Source of the DNA: JAVBMC01 sp031552845 | GTDB lineage: Bacteria > Verrucomicrobiota > Kiritimatiellia > RFP12 > DVOR01 | Assembly: GCA_031552845.1 (NCBI GenBank) | Contig: JAVBMC010000021.1 | Span: forward strand, 1 to 12,209 | Length of the DNA: 12,209 nt | Reading direction: 5' to 3' | Shown: piece by piece, positions 1 to 7,349 of the stretch | Layout of the letters: every line of letters begins with the position of its first letter | Numbering within the stretch: position 1 is the first letter of the stretch | The notes under the pieces: generated by a model | Database searches by the model: none | What the model saw: the letters and a program-made list of their open reading frames with translations, nothing else | What the model was told of the DNA's origin: nothing | Position numbers and translations under genes: made by a program

Positions 1-1
1 C

Positions 2-505
2 CCGCAGCACATCGATCTGCGCGAAGAGTTCGGGCATTTTGAAGGCGATACCATCTGCAGCCGCCGGGGCGATAAAACCGTCATCTTCTCCTTCATCGAA
101 CGCTCCACCCGCATGCAGTTCTGCTACAAAATGCCCCGCAATACCATCAAATGCGCCCGTAAAGCCCTGCGCCTGCTGCTCAAAGACTGCTCCTACATCA
201 AAACCATCACCTTCGACAACGGCAGTGAGTTCTCCGATGTCAAAGGCATGCTCAAACTCCTGCGCCGTCATACCCCAGGTGCCATGATCTATTACGCCCA
301 CCCCTACAACTCCTGGGAACGCGGCAGTAACGAAAACAACCACCGCCTCATCCGCCGCTTCGCGCCCAAAGGCAGCCGGTTAAGCCTCGTGCCTCACCGT
401 GAACTCGCTGAAGGCGTCGCCTTCATCAACCGGCTTCCCCGCAAGATCTTTGACGGGCAAAGCTCCCTCGAGCGCTGGCACGCCGCCTTGAAAATAATCG
501 TCTAA
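2..505 (+). CDS. IS30-family transposase, C-terminal part (5' truncated by window edge)
   Basis: The reading frame is open from base 2 to the TAA at 503-505, giving 167 visible codons of the catalytic core. The ATG at 113 is internal and is not the real start. The frame shows the DDE triad of IS30-type transposases: the first Asp in GHFEGDTI near the window edge, the second in TFDNGSEF, and the Glu in SWERGSNEN with 33 residues between the second Asp and the Glu, as is usual for this family. The stretch LIRRFAPKGS after the Glu is also typical. The protein would cut and join the IS ends during transposition. The catalytic residues are intact, so the copy may be functional if its missing 5' part is. 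A related copy lies at the right end of the window on the opposite strand. Confidence 0.93.
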   Translation, partial: PQHIDLREEFGHFEGDTICSRRGDKTVIFSFIERSTRMQFCYKMPRNTIKCARKALRLLLKDCSYIKTITFDNGSEFSDVKGMLKLLRRHTPGAMIYYAHPYNSWERGSNENNHRLIRRFAPKGSRLSLVPHRELAEGVAFINRLPRKIFDGQSSLERWHAALKIIV

Positions 506-533
506 AAGTGAAATCATTTATTGCAATGAACCG
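506..533 (+). repeat. IS end sequence, inverted partner at 11941-11968
   Basis: These 28 bases directly follow the transposase stop codon and are identical to the reverse complement of 11941-11968. They include AAATCATTTATTGCAATGAA. This is the 3' end of the IS and presumably holds one terminal inverted repeat recognised by the transposase. The opposite IS end is not in the window, so the true repeat length is unknown. Confidence 0.85.
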
Positions 534-758
534 TATCGGCACTTTGGAGTGGCCGTTATACATTGTCCATAAAATCACTGGCACTGAAGTCAGAGGACGT
601 CGCGTGATTGTTAAGCAGTTGGCTTTTTCGGGGGAAACTGAACGAGAACGGGGAACGGATGGCGAAGTGAGTGAAATAGCAAGCAAGCGAGACTTGTTTT
701 GTTCGATACGCCTTTCTGTTTCAGGATGATAGGCTTTTTATCTTCCTTTTTTGATTTG
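534..758. other. Intergenic DNA, nothing recognised
   Basis: This stretch follows the left IS end and has no convincing gene. The only open frame across it (508-729, plus) starts inside the IS end, lacks a ribosome binding site and resembles no family I know. I see no tRNA, rRNA or clear terminator. A small CACT-TTGG-AGTG inverted repeat at 540-551 is too short to interpret. Confidence 0.5.
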
Positions 759-892
759 AGTCGTGGACGCATTCGAGTTTGAAAGCGTGCGTGTTCAGTG
801 AGAATCCGCGCCTGTCATGTAAACTCACTCGTAGGTACGAGCGGGTACGTGTTGTACGTACGAGTGAAGTTGAATGCTCGTACGAGGTTCCC

Positions 893-912
893 TCACTCGT
901 ACCTACGAGTGA
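893..912. repeat. Perfect 9-bp inverted repeat with 2-bp centre
   Basis: TCACTCGTA (893-901) and TACGAGTGA (904-912) are perfect reverse complements separated by CC. This is the best-formed single unit of the palindrome cluster. Its size and symmetry would suit a dimeric DNA-binding protein, but no regulator gene is in the window to pair with it. Confidence 0.7.
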
Positions 913-961
913 AAGTACATCGCACGTGCGAGATATGGCTGTTTGCACCCACGAATGAATC

Positions 962-1001
962 CACTCGCGTCCACGAGTGAGTTTAGTCGTGGACGCGAGT
1001 G
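962..1001. repeat. 15-bp perfect hairpin with 10-nt loop
   Basis: CACTCGCGTCCACGA at 962-976 and TCGTGGACGCGAGTG at 987-1001 are perfect reverse complements around a 10-nt loop. No run of T follows on either strand, so it is not a standard intrinsic terminator. It lies about 240 bp beyond the tadA stop, so it could still mark the end of, or stabilise, the operon transcript. It may equally be two adjacent inverted copies of the repeat unit. Confidence 0.7.
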
Positions 1002-1003
1002 AA

Positions 1004-1243
1004 GACGAATACACCTCAGTTTTAATATATTTTTGAGTTGAGGAGAAATGCTCCATGACGAAACCTGAGCAACCAGCTGCTCTATTTCAGGGAACAACAG
1101 ATGGAAAGAGGTTTTGGAGTGCTTAAGCGTTTCGTTAGAGAAACGGCAGAAATCAGATCGCTTGACGCACAGCAGGAGGGAGGCTTAATGCGAGGGGGAG
1201 AATTGCCACAGGATATATTGCAAGAGGTGTCATGGCCCCGCTG
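1004..1243. other. Intergenic DNA downstream of tadA, nothing firm
   Basis: This stretch lies between the palindrome cluster and the end of tadA. It contains a 6-bp inverted repeat (CGTTTC 1128-1133, GAAACG 1140-1145) with a 6-nt loop and no T-run, which is weak as a terminator. A purine-rich run before an ATG at 1188 imitates a plus-strand ribosome binding site, but the frame runs antisense through tadA and resembles nothing known. No RNA gene is seen. Confidence 0.45.
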
Positions 1244-1750
1244 TTATTGTTGTTGGCGGCGGGTGCGGAAGAAGTTTTGGAAGTGCTCTTTGCATTCTGC
1301 TTCGAGGATGCCGGGGGCAAGTTGGGGGCGGTGGTTGAGGTTGGCGTCGGCTAGGATGCCGAAGCGGCTGTTGCCGCCGCGGTTGGCGTCGGTTAGGCCC
1401 CAGACGATGCGGGGAATGCGCGCGAGGATGATGGCCCCGGCGCACATGGCGCAGGGTTCTTTGGTGACGTAGAGGGTGGCGTGTTCGAGGCGCCAGTCGC
1501 CGAGGTGTGCGGCGGCTTGGGTGATGGCGAGGATTTCGGCATGCGCGGTGGGGTCTTTGAGCATTTGGGTTTGGTTGTGGGCGCGGCCGATGATGCGGTA
1601 GTCGTGAACAGTGGGTGTCGCGGGTTGGGCGTCAGTGGTTTTGGGCAGTACAATAATGCAGGCGGTGGGGACTTCGTCAGCGGCTTCGGCTTTGCGGGCT
1701 TCGGCAAGGGCGAGGGTCATGAAGTGGGTGTCGAGCTCGGCTTGGGTCAT
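1244..1750 (-). CDS. tadA: tRNA-specific adenosine deaminase TadA
   Basis: This 168-residue protein belongs to the zinc-dependent cytidine/deoxycytidylate deaminase superfamily. TadA converts adenosine 34 to inosine in the anticodon of tRNA-Arg(ACG), allowing one tRNA to read several codons. The zinc site is clear: HAE at residues 70-72 (His ligand, Glu proton shuttle) and PCAMC at 99-103 (two Cys ligands). The stretch GDWRLEHATLYVTKEPC and the C-terminal NH..L..GILEAEC..HF..FF pattern favour TadA over guanine or cytosine deaminases. The length matches E. coli TadA (167 aa). The ATG at 1750 overlaps the upstream glycosyltransferase stop as ATGA, so translation is likely coupled; the longer open frame upstream is antisense-free but lies inside that gene. 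Two oddities: the usual VPVGAV strand reads VPTACIIV, and about 15 extra residues follow it. It is the last gene of the operon. Confidence 0.93.
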   Translation of the reverse strand: MTQAELDTHFMTLALAEARKAEAADEVPTACIIVLPKTTDAQPATPTVHDYRIIGRAHNQTQMLKDPTAHAEILAITQAAAHLGDWRLEHATLYVTKEPCAMCAGAIILARIPRIVWGLTDANRGGNSRFGILADANLNHRPQLAPGILEAECKEHFQNFFRTRRQQQ

Positions 1751-2865
1751 TTGAGCACCAGCTGGCGGCAGATGTTGAGGGTTTGGCGGGCGGTGACTTG
1801 CCAGGTGAAGTGGGTGGCGTGCTCGAGGCTTTTGGCGCGGTATTGTTCGCGCCAGAGGGGGGAGTAGAGCGCGACGGTGATGGCGCGTTTCCATTCGTGG
1901 ATGTCGGTGGGGTGTACGCGCAGGGTGGCGGATGCGCCGAGTTCGCACAGCGAGGGAATGGCGGAGCAGATGACAGGGGTGCCGCAGCTCATGGATTGGA
2001 GGAGGGTTTGGCTGAAGCCTTCGTTGAGGCTGGGGAGGAGGAGGATGTAGGCCGCGGAGTAGAGCGCGGGCATGTCTTCAGCGGCGGCTTCGCCAATGAA
2101 TTTGACGCGGTAGTCGAGGCGCAGCTGGCGGACTTCGCGGCGGCGTTCGGGGGTGTCGCTGCGGGGACCTGCGACGACGAGGGGCAGGCAGGCGGTTTCG
2201 TCCATGCCTTGCAGGGTGCGCAGGAGGGTGGAGAGGTTTTTGTGGGGTTTGTCTTCGCCGAGGAAGAGGAAGAATTTGGCGGGCAGGCGGTAGCGCGTCC
2301 GGACGCGTTGGATGGCTTCGTTGCTTTGGGGGGTGTATTGGCTGTTGACGCCGCTGTAGATGGTGGTTGCGGTGTTCTGCACGGACGGGCCGAAGCGTTC
2401 AATGCAGGCTTGGCGGATGGTTTCGGTGGCGCAGATGATGCGGTGGGCATGGCGGATGTGGCTGCCTGCAAAGCGGTTCCAAAAGAGGCGCTGGAGCCAG
2501 GTGCCCCAGTCGTGACGGGTAAAGGGGCGGTAGTCTTGCACGGTGAGCAGGCGCGTGGTGGCGATGCGGAAGGTGGTGAGGGGGTTGGGCGACCAGAAGA
2601 GGTCGGGCTTGAGGCGGTGGGCGATGTGCCCGATTTCGAGGTAGCCCCGCAGGGACATGTGTGAGTAATGCGCCCGCCGGATGCGGTAGTTTTTGGCGTG
2701 TACGGTGTGGACGGTGTCGGCCATGCGCATGTGATGGGGAACGACGACGGTAATGCGTTCATCGTGCTCTAACAGCGGTGTAAAGGCTTCCAGCACGGAG
2801 CGGCAGTAGAGCGACAGCCCCGCATTATGGGACAGCGCGGATCGGGCATCAAACAGGATATGCAT
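1747..2865 (-). CDS. Family 4 glycosyltransferase (GT-B fold)
   Basis: This 372-residue protein is a retaining-type group 1 (GT4) glycosyltransferase. Such enzymes move a sugar from a nucleotide-sugar to a lipid, glycan or protein, usually on the cytoplasmic face of the membrane. The N-terminal domain begins with MHILFDARSAL, then a glycine-containing loop. The link to the second domain shows YSGVNSQYTP (170-179). The C-terminal domain has FLGEDKPHKNLSTLL (201-215), whose Lys209 matches the conserved phosphate-binding Lys, and PSLNEGF (278-284) leading to SCGTPVI (293-299). The family EX7E pair is only half present: Glu282 is there, but the second position is Gln290. No signal peptide or membrane segment is seen. 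It lies 5 nt after the rodZ-like gene and overlaps tadA by 4 nt. The acceptor and donor sugars cannot be read from sequence; envelope polysaccharide is a guess from the neighbours. Confidence 0.88.
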   Translation of the reverse strand: MHILFDARSALSHNAGLSLYCRSVLEAFTPLLEHDERITVVVPHHMRMADTVHTVHAKNYRIRRAHYSHMSLRGYLEIGHIAHRLKPDLFWSPNPLTTFRIATTRLLTVQDYRPFTRHDWGTWLQRLFWNRFAGSHIRHAHRIICATETIRQACIERFGPSVQNTATTIYSGVNSQYTPQSNEAIQRVRTRYRLPAKFFLFLGEDKPHKNLSTLLRTLQGMDETACLPLVVAGPRSDTPERRREVRQLRLDYRVKFIGEAAAEDMPALYSAAYILLLPSLNEGFSQTLLQSMSCGTPVICSAIPSLCELGASATLRVHPTDIHEWKRAITVALYSPLWREQYRAKSLEHATHFTWQVTARQTLNICRQLVLK

Positions 2866-2870
2866 GAATG

Positions 2871-3896
2871 CTAGTCGATATAAGGATCGGGCAGCGGCAG
2901 GCTGGTGGGCGTGTAGACTGTCGAGCGGGGGGCAGGTTCTGCTTTGGGCTCGGCCTTGACCACGGCGGGCGGCTCGGGCGTTGGTGTCACTTCAACCACC
3001 TGCTCAGGCGCGTTGCTTTTTACGAAGATGACCGCCACGATGGCTAATACGACGAACACTGCCGCACCGACGGCGATGATTGCATTTTTCAAGACGCCCG
3101 GGTTTTCAATCAAACGGTTGAGTTTGTCGAGCAGGGCCGCAAAATCAATTGCTTTGAACTTGGATGCTGCGGGTGCCGATGTTTCATGCTGATGTTCACG
3201 CTCGCCTTTGTTGGTTGAGTAGAACTTGGAGAGCGACTCTTGCGGCCATTTGAAGTTGAATGAGGGCCACTTGAAGGGTGCACGGGGTTCTTTCGGTGCC
3301 GGGGCTTCGTGTGATGGCGCCTGCGTCTGCGGCGTTGTCTTGGGCTGGATCGGCTCCGGGGTCTTTCTGCGGTGTAATTCAAAGACGGGTTTACTGCGGT
3401 CGCGGCTGAAGAGCCATTCGCGCGAGGGTTGAGGCGCAGGCGGCAGCTCACGCGCCGCACGGGTGGGCGGCGGGGGCGGCGGTTCTTCTTCGACACGCAG
3501 TTCGGCCAGCATATCCTCCTCGACCTCTGCAACCGGTGCCGGGGCAGGGGGGGGGACATCCTCCTCTTCTATTTGTACGGGGGCGGGAGGCATCGCGGGT
3601 GCACGGCGTTCCGGCGCCGGGGGAACAATCGGTGCAGCGGGCTTCTTGTCGGCAATCCGACCGCCTCCGGCTTGCAAATGGGCATAGTCCGCTAACAGCG
3701 GGGCGGGGTCAATGCCGAGCTGTTCGGCATAGAGCTTGATGAACCCTCTGCCGTAAATCGGTGCGGCAATGCGTTTGAAGTTTTCGTTCTCCAAATCCTC
3801 AACGATGGTCGGCATAATGCGGGTTGACTCCGCAACGTCCGAGACCGTCCAGCCTTTTTCTTCGCGGGCTTCGCGCAAAATCTTTCCGAGTGCCAT
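2871..3896 (-). CDS. rodZ: RodZ-like helix-turn-helix membrane protein
   Basis: This 341-residue protein has the RodZ layout. Residues 1-75 form an HTH_25 domain (LGKILREAREEKGWTVSDVA, then YGRGFIKLYAEQLGIDP). A long proline-rich linker runs over about 85-270, with two FKWP motifs near 208 and 216. A single membrane segment covers roughly 271-292 (NAIIAVGAAVFVVLAIVAVI), followed by only about 49 proline-rich residues. RodZ links the MreB actin cytoskeleton to the wall-elongation machinery through its cytoplasmic HTH domain. The C-terminal periplasmic beta domain common in RodZ is absent, so this is a short form. The ATG at 3896 is chosen over earlier in-frame codons because AGGAGG (3903-3908) sits 6 nt upstream and the HTH domain begins at once; the longer frame would overlap ftsK. 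Only 1 nt separates it from the ftsK stop. A different HTH membrane protein is possible but less likely. Confidence 0.82.
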   Translation of the reverse strand: MALGKILREAREEKGWTVSDVAESTRIMPTIVEDLENENFKRIAAPIYGRGFIKLYAEQLGIDPAPLLADYAHLQAGGGRIADKKPAAPIVPPAPERRAPAMPPAPVQIEEEDVPPPAPAPVAEVEEDMLAELRVEEEPPPPPPTRAARELPPAPQPSREWLFSRDRSKPVFELHRRKTPEPIQPKTTPQTQAPSHEAPAPKEPRAPFKWPSFNFKWPQESLSKFYSTNKGEREHQHETSAPAASKFKAIDFAALLDKLNRLIENPGVLKNAIIAVGAAVFVVLAIVAVIFVKSNAPEQVVEVTPTPEPPAVVKAEPKAEPAPRSTVYTPTSLPLPDPYID

Positions 3897-3897
3897 A

Positions 3898-6402
3898 TTA
3901 AACCTCCTGTTCCTCTCCGCCATCCGGGAGCGTCCCCTCATCCATTTCCAAGTCATCCGCATCTGCAAACTCATCGGCAGAAGAGCTGGCCAGAAGCGCA
4001 TCCAAATCCACCAGAATCTCACGCGGCGCCGAGCCTTGCGCCGGGCCGACGATGCCTTTTTGTTCCATCTCTTCAATCAAGTTCGCCGCGCGGTTGTAGC
4101 CGATGCCCATGCGCCGCTGGAAGGAGGAAATGGTCGCCCGCTTGGTGTCGCGCAGCACCTCTAACCCGCGTGTAAACAAATCATCCTTATCATCGCCGGA
4201 CGAACGTTCCGCTGAAGGCTCGGGCGCAGCGGGAATGCCTGCCGCTTGGTCGAGCTCGTCATCAGGGTCGGCTTCTTTAATCGTCTCCATGCGCGAGAGG
4301 AAGGCATCGTCAAATATCACCGGCTGCTGGCTGCGGACGTGCTCTGTCACGCGCGTAATCTCGTCGGACGAAACCCATGCGCACTGCGTGCGGATTAATT
4401 GGTTGGTCTTCGTGTCGCGCACGATCATGTCGCCCTTGCCGATCAAACACTCGGCGCCTTGTTCGTCGAGAATGGTGCGGCTGTCGTTCTTCTGCACGAC
4501 CTTGAGCGCGATGCGTCCGAGGATGTTGGCCTTAATCGTGCCGGTAATCACATCGACGGTGGGGCGCTGCGTGGCGAGAATCAGGTGGATGCCGACGGCG
4601 CGGGACTTTTGCGTCAGGCGCATGATGTAGTTTTCAACCTCTTTGCCGACGGTGCTCATGATGTCGGCCACTTCGTCAATCACGATGACGATGTAGGGGA
4701 GGGTTTGAGGCAGATTGTTTTCCTCGGCGCCGGTCATGCTTTCGGGGAAGAGCTCGGCCTGCTGCGGGCGGCTGTTGTAATCCTTAATTGAACGCACGCG
4801 TGCGCGGCGCAGGAGCTTGTAGCGCTTCTCCATTTCGCTGATCGCCCAGCGCAGGCCGAACGCCACCTTCTTCGGATCGGTAATCACCGGCACCAGCAAG
4901 TGCGGCAGGTCTTCATACAGCGCAAACTCGACATGCTTGGGGTCAACCAGAATCAAGCGCAGTTCATCCGGCGTGCGGCACATGAGCAAACTCACAAGCA
5001 TCGCATTCAAGCAGACGCTCTTGCCGGAACCTGTGGAACCCGCCACCAGCAAGTGCGGCATCTCGGCCAAGTCGACCACTAAATCGGCGCCGCCGACGTC
5101 CTTGCCCAACGCCATGGGAATATCCATCCGATTGCGTTTCCAACGTTCGCCCTCCAGCAGTCCGCGCAGCGTCACCGCCTGCTTGACTTCATTCGGCAGC
5201 TCAATGCCCACCACGCCCTTGCCGGGGATTGGCGCTTGGATGCGCATGCTCGTGGCCTTGAGGTTCATGAGCAGGTTTTTACTGCGCGAGTTGATGCTTT
5301 CGACCGGCACGCCCGGCGCGGGCAGCAGCTCATACTGGGTGACCACGGGGCCTTGAATCACGTTGGTGACTTCAACATCAATGCGGAACTGCTTGAGTGA
5401 ATCGACAATGGTCTGCTTGGTGTGTTCAATGTCCCCGGCGTTGGCTTCGCTGTGGGGGATGGGGTCCAGAAGCTGTGTGGAGGGGAGTTCGTAGTCACCC
5501 GTTCTGACAGGCGGCGGAGCTTCCTTCTCACGCGGCGCAAACAGGGGGCCTGCGGGTGTTTCGGCTTTGGCGGGTTTGGCCGGCTGTTCAGGCGCGGCGG
5601 CGGCAATCTGGCTCTTGACGCTCTCAGCACGCCTCTTCTGCTCGGCGGCTTTGCGGTCGTTCTCCAACTCTTGGCGCTGTTGGGCGAGGAGGCGTTCTTT
5701 CTCTTCGGCTTTGGCTTTGGCGGCCTCGGCCTTGGCGCGTTCGGCGTTCTCGCGCAGCTTTTGTTCGTTGGCCTCTGCGGCTTCGGCTTCACGGCGGACG
5801 CGGCGTTCTTCGGCACGTTCATCGATATGCGTCGAGAAGAGCAGCACGTGCTGCACGATATTGCGGATGCCGACCAACATGATGAGGGAGAACACCATCG
5901 TAAAGATGACGATGATCATGCTGCCGACAGGGCTGATCAATTGCTCAAGAAAACAGGTGATCAGCCAGTGGCCGATTGCGCCGCCTGCGTTGGGGCGGAT
6001 GTTCAAGTCTTCCATGATGCCGCCGAAGGCAGCGTTGCGCAGCTGCAGCAGTCCGCAAAGGGCGATGACGAATAAGATCATCCAAAGCATGCGACGGTGC
6101 ATGCGCAGGGCTTTGCCGTAAATGAGCATGCCGCTGTAGGCCAGCAGGCAGACCGGCAATATCCAAAGCGCCAACCCGAAGATGGTGTAGCCGAAGAATG
6201 CAAACCACGCACCGACCAGGCCAATGGCGTTGGCGGGCGTCGGGTTGCAGGGCGAGGAGAGCAGTGAAATATCTTTCCAGTCGTAAGTGCAGATGCTCAA
6301 CACCGGCAGGAGGGTCGGCAACAACAGCAGCACGCCGAAGATGCGGCGGGTGGTTTGGACTTCCGGCGAGATTTCAGGAGCGGGTGAGGGGGATTTCTTC
6401 AT
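3898..6402 (-). CDS. ftsK: DNA translocase FtsK
   Basis: This 834-residue protein is a full-length FtsK/SpoIIIE translocase, which pumps chromosomal DNA through the closing septum and helps resolve the terminus. The N-terminal quarter carries about four membrane segments (roughly 21-38, 58-95, 106-122 and 145-178). A charged Ala/Glu/Lys-rich coiled-coil linker spans about 193-265. The motor follows: alpha domain from about 300, Walker A GSTGSGKS at 455-462, DPKH at 487-490, Walker B IVIVIDEVAD at 571-580, and the ATQRP motif at 610-614. The winged-helix gamma domain that reads KOPS-type sites covers about 743-800 (ISSFQRRMGIGYNRAANLIEEME). An acidic tail of about 30 residues ends the protein. 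The ATG at 6402 overlaps the ybbR stop as ATGA and has no good ribosome binding site, suggesting coupled translation. Confidence 0.97.
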   Translation of the reverse strand: MKKSPSPAPEISPEVQTTRRIFGVLLLLPTLLPVLSICTYDWKDISLLSSPCNPTPANAIGLVGAWFAFFGYTIFGLALWILPVCLLAYSGMLIYGKALRMHRRMLWMILFVIALCGLLQLRNAAFGGIMEDLNIRPNAGGAIGHWLITCFLEQLISPVGSMIIVIFTMVFSLIMLVGIRNIVQHVLLFSTHIDERAEERRVRREAEAAEANEQKLRENAERAKAEAAKAKAEEKERLLAQQRQELENDRKAAEQKRRAESVKSQIAAAAPEQPAKPAKAETPAGPLFAPREKEAPPPVRTGDYELPSTQLLDPIPHSEANAGDIEHTKQTIVDSLKQFRIDVEVTNVIQGPVVTQYELLPAPGVPVESINSRSKNLLMNLKATSMRIQAPIPGKGVVGIELPNEVKQAVTLRGLLEGERWKRNRMDIPMALGKDVGGADLVVDLAEMPHLLVAGSTGSGKSVCLNAMLVSLLMCRTPDELRLILVDPKHVEFALYEDLPHLLVPVITDPKKVAFGLRWAISEMEKRYKLLRRARVRSIKDYNSRPQQAELFPESMTGAEENNLPQTLPYIVIVIDEVADIMSTVGKEVENYIMRLTQKSRAVGIHLILATQRPTVDVITGTIKANILGRIALKVVQKNDSRTILDEQGAECLIGKGDMIVRDTKTNQLIRTQCAWVSSDEITRVTEHVRSQQPVIFDDAFLSRMETIKEADPDDELDQAAGIPAAPEPSAERSSGDDKDDLFTRGLEVLRDTKRATISSFQRRMGIGYNRAANLIEEMEQKGIVGPAQGSAPREILVDLDALLASSSADEFADADDLEMDEGTLPDGGEEQEV
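3903..3908 (-). promoter_or_regulatory. Strong ribosome binding site for the rodZ-like gene
   Basis: AGGAGG on the minus strand lies 6 nt before the ATG at 3896, within the last codons of ftsK. It decides the start of the rodZ-like gene against the upstream in-frame codons, which would extend the protein into ftsK. Confidence 0.85.
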
Positions 6403-7349
6403 GGCGATGAACGGGGATTTTCCGGCAGCAGGCGTATGGCGTCCGGAATGACAAGAATCTTTTCAATGACGAGCTCATGCGGCACGCACACGCTCAGCGT
6501 CGTGTTGGTGTCTAAACCCTGCGCGAACACAGCCAGCTCGTCGGCCGTGATCTTCTGCAAGAGGTCGGTGCGTCCGGTCAGCCGCAGCGTCACATAGGAG
6601 GGGTCGGCATACAGGCGGACGTTGGCATCGGTCGATTGCGTTACGCGCACGGGGATATGGGCAAACTCGCGCTCAATGTTCTCGGTGAGGATGTCGACCG
6701 TGGCGGAGATGATGCGCGGATTGATTTCCGACAGCACCACCATCGGCGGCGGCAGCACCGTAACGTTCTCTGTAAAGTTGCGCGTACGGCCTTCGACTTC
6801 AATCGGCGTGGTTTGAAGATGCGCACCGGCCCGGCGGAGTTCTTCAAGCGTGTTGTGCGAACCCGTCACCCGTACCACGTTGGTCGAGAGCGTTGCCCGT
6901 GCGATGCCTCGCAATGGCTTGCCGATCAGAATAGGCTCGTCAAGCGGCAGGTCGAGGGTGCTTTGGCGGTCAAAGCGTACGGTGACGGTCTTGGGCGACA
7001 CATCTTCCAGCTGAAAGCCTTCCATTCCTTGCAGATGGCGGCGGCTGATGGAATACTCTTTGACCTTGCTTCCGGATGTTACGCTGAAATCGGGGGAGAT
7101 ATTCGCAGCGATGGCCCGCCTCTGAAGCTGGTCAAAGCGTTTGGCTGAGCCGCGCAGGCGGATATGCACTGTGGCGGGCTCGACCGATTCAATGGCGATG
7201 CCCGGGCGCGCTTCGACCACGACCGGCACGGAGATTGTTTCCGTCGCGCTGATCTGCTGGCGGATGGAGTAAAATACAATCGTCGCCAGCAACAGCGAGC
7301 CGAGCTTCCACGGCCAATCTTTCAAGATGCGTGCGGCAAAGGCACTCAC
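6399..7349 (-). CDS. cdaR: YbbR/CdaR-domain membrane protein, probable CdaA regulator
   Basis: This 316-residue protein has one N-terminal membrane segment (about 14-30) and a long extracytoplasmic part made of YbbR-like beta repeats, roughly 39-126, 133-219 and 228-308. Signs include VPVVVEARPG, PATVHIRLRGSAKRFDQL and SYVTLRLTGRTDLLQKI. CdaR binds CdaA at the membrane and modulates cyclic-di-AMP synthesis in Firmicutes. The call rests mainly on its position: it overlaps the 3' end of cdaA by 4 nt, the standard pairing. The start is a GTG at 7349 within the overlap GTGA, supported by AGGAGG at 7356-7361; there is no ATG that keeps the membrane segment intact. Sequence similarity in YbbR repeats is low in general, so the domain boundaries are approximate. 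Confidence 0.87.
   Translation of the reverse strand: MSAFAARILKDWPWKLGSLLLATIVFYSIRQQISATETISVPVVVEARPGIAIESVEPATVHIRLRGSAKRFDQLQRRAIAANISPDFSVTSGSKVKEYSISRRHLQGMEGFQLEDVSPKTVTVRFDRQSTLDLPLDEPILIGKPLRGIARATLSTNVVRVTGSHNTLEELRRAGAHLQTTPIEVEGRTRNFTENVTVLPPPMVVLSEINPRIISATVDILTENIEREFAHIPVRVTQSTDANVRLYADPSYVTLRLTGRTDLLQKITADELAVFAQGLDTNTTLSVCVPHELVIEKILVIPDAIRLLPENPRSSP

Larger units (their letters stand above)
1..533 (+). mobile_element. IS30-family insertion sequence, 3' part (left copy)
   Basis: The left edge of the window lies inside an insertion sequence. It contains the C-terminal part of a DDE transposase, followed 28 nt after the stop codon by the IS end. The right boundary is placed at 533 because 506-533 is repeated exactly, in inverted orientation, at 11941-11968, after which the two loci differ completely. 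The exact boundary could shift by a base or two. The 5' half of the element and its other terminal repeat are outside the window, so neither a terminal inverted repeat pair nor a target duplication can be checked. Transposase orientation points toward the operon region. Confidence 0.88.
759..1003. repeat. Cluster of short palindromic repeats (CACTCG-N6-CGAGTG type)
   Basis: The hexamer CACTCG or its complement CGAGTG occurs seven times in 176 bp (826, 861, 894, 906, 962, 974 and 996). Two copies form exact 18-bp dyads CACTCG-N6-CGAGTG at 894-911 and 962-979. A third at 826-843 has one mismatch, and a degenerate one lies at 984-1001. Further palindromes sit among them: GTACGTAC at 854-861, CTCGTACGAG at 877-886 and TCGCACGTGCGA at 920-931. 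AGTCGTGGACGC is repeated directly at 759-770 and 985-996, with the complement of TCGTGGACGC at 967-976. The block does not look coding. It could be an array of binding sites for a dimeric regulator, a mobile palindromic repeat family, or a structured RNA. I do not recognise a named family. Confidence 0.75.

Noticed and set aside
508..729. Plus-strand open frame of 73 codons starting in the IS end
   Set aside because: The start lies in the IS end with no ribosome binding site, and the product resembles nothing known.
962..1001. Intrinsic terminator for the operon
   Set aside because: The hairpin is strong, but no T-run follows on either strand and it is about 240 bp from the tadA stop.
759..1003. 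CRISPR array
   Set aside because: The repeats are short, degenerate, in both orientations and unevenly spaced, with no uniform spacers and no cas genes.
721..1056. Minus-strand open frame of 111 codons across the palindrome cluster
   Set aside because: Its sequence is made by the repeats in translation, it has no domain likeness, and short frames also open on the other strand over the same repeats.
1101..1472. Plus-strand frame with a purine-rich run before an ATG at 1188
   Set aside because: Most of it is antisense to tadA, whose zinc motifs are unmistakable.
1783..2664. Long Gly/Ala/Val-rich plus-strand frame
   Set aside because: It is antisense to the glycosyltransferase and low in complexity.
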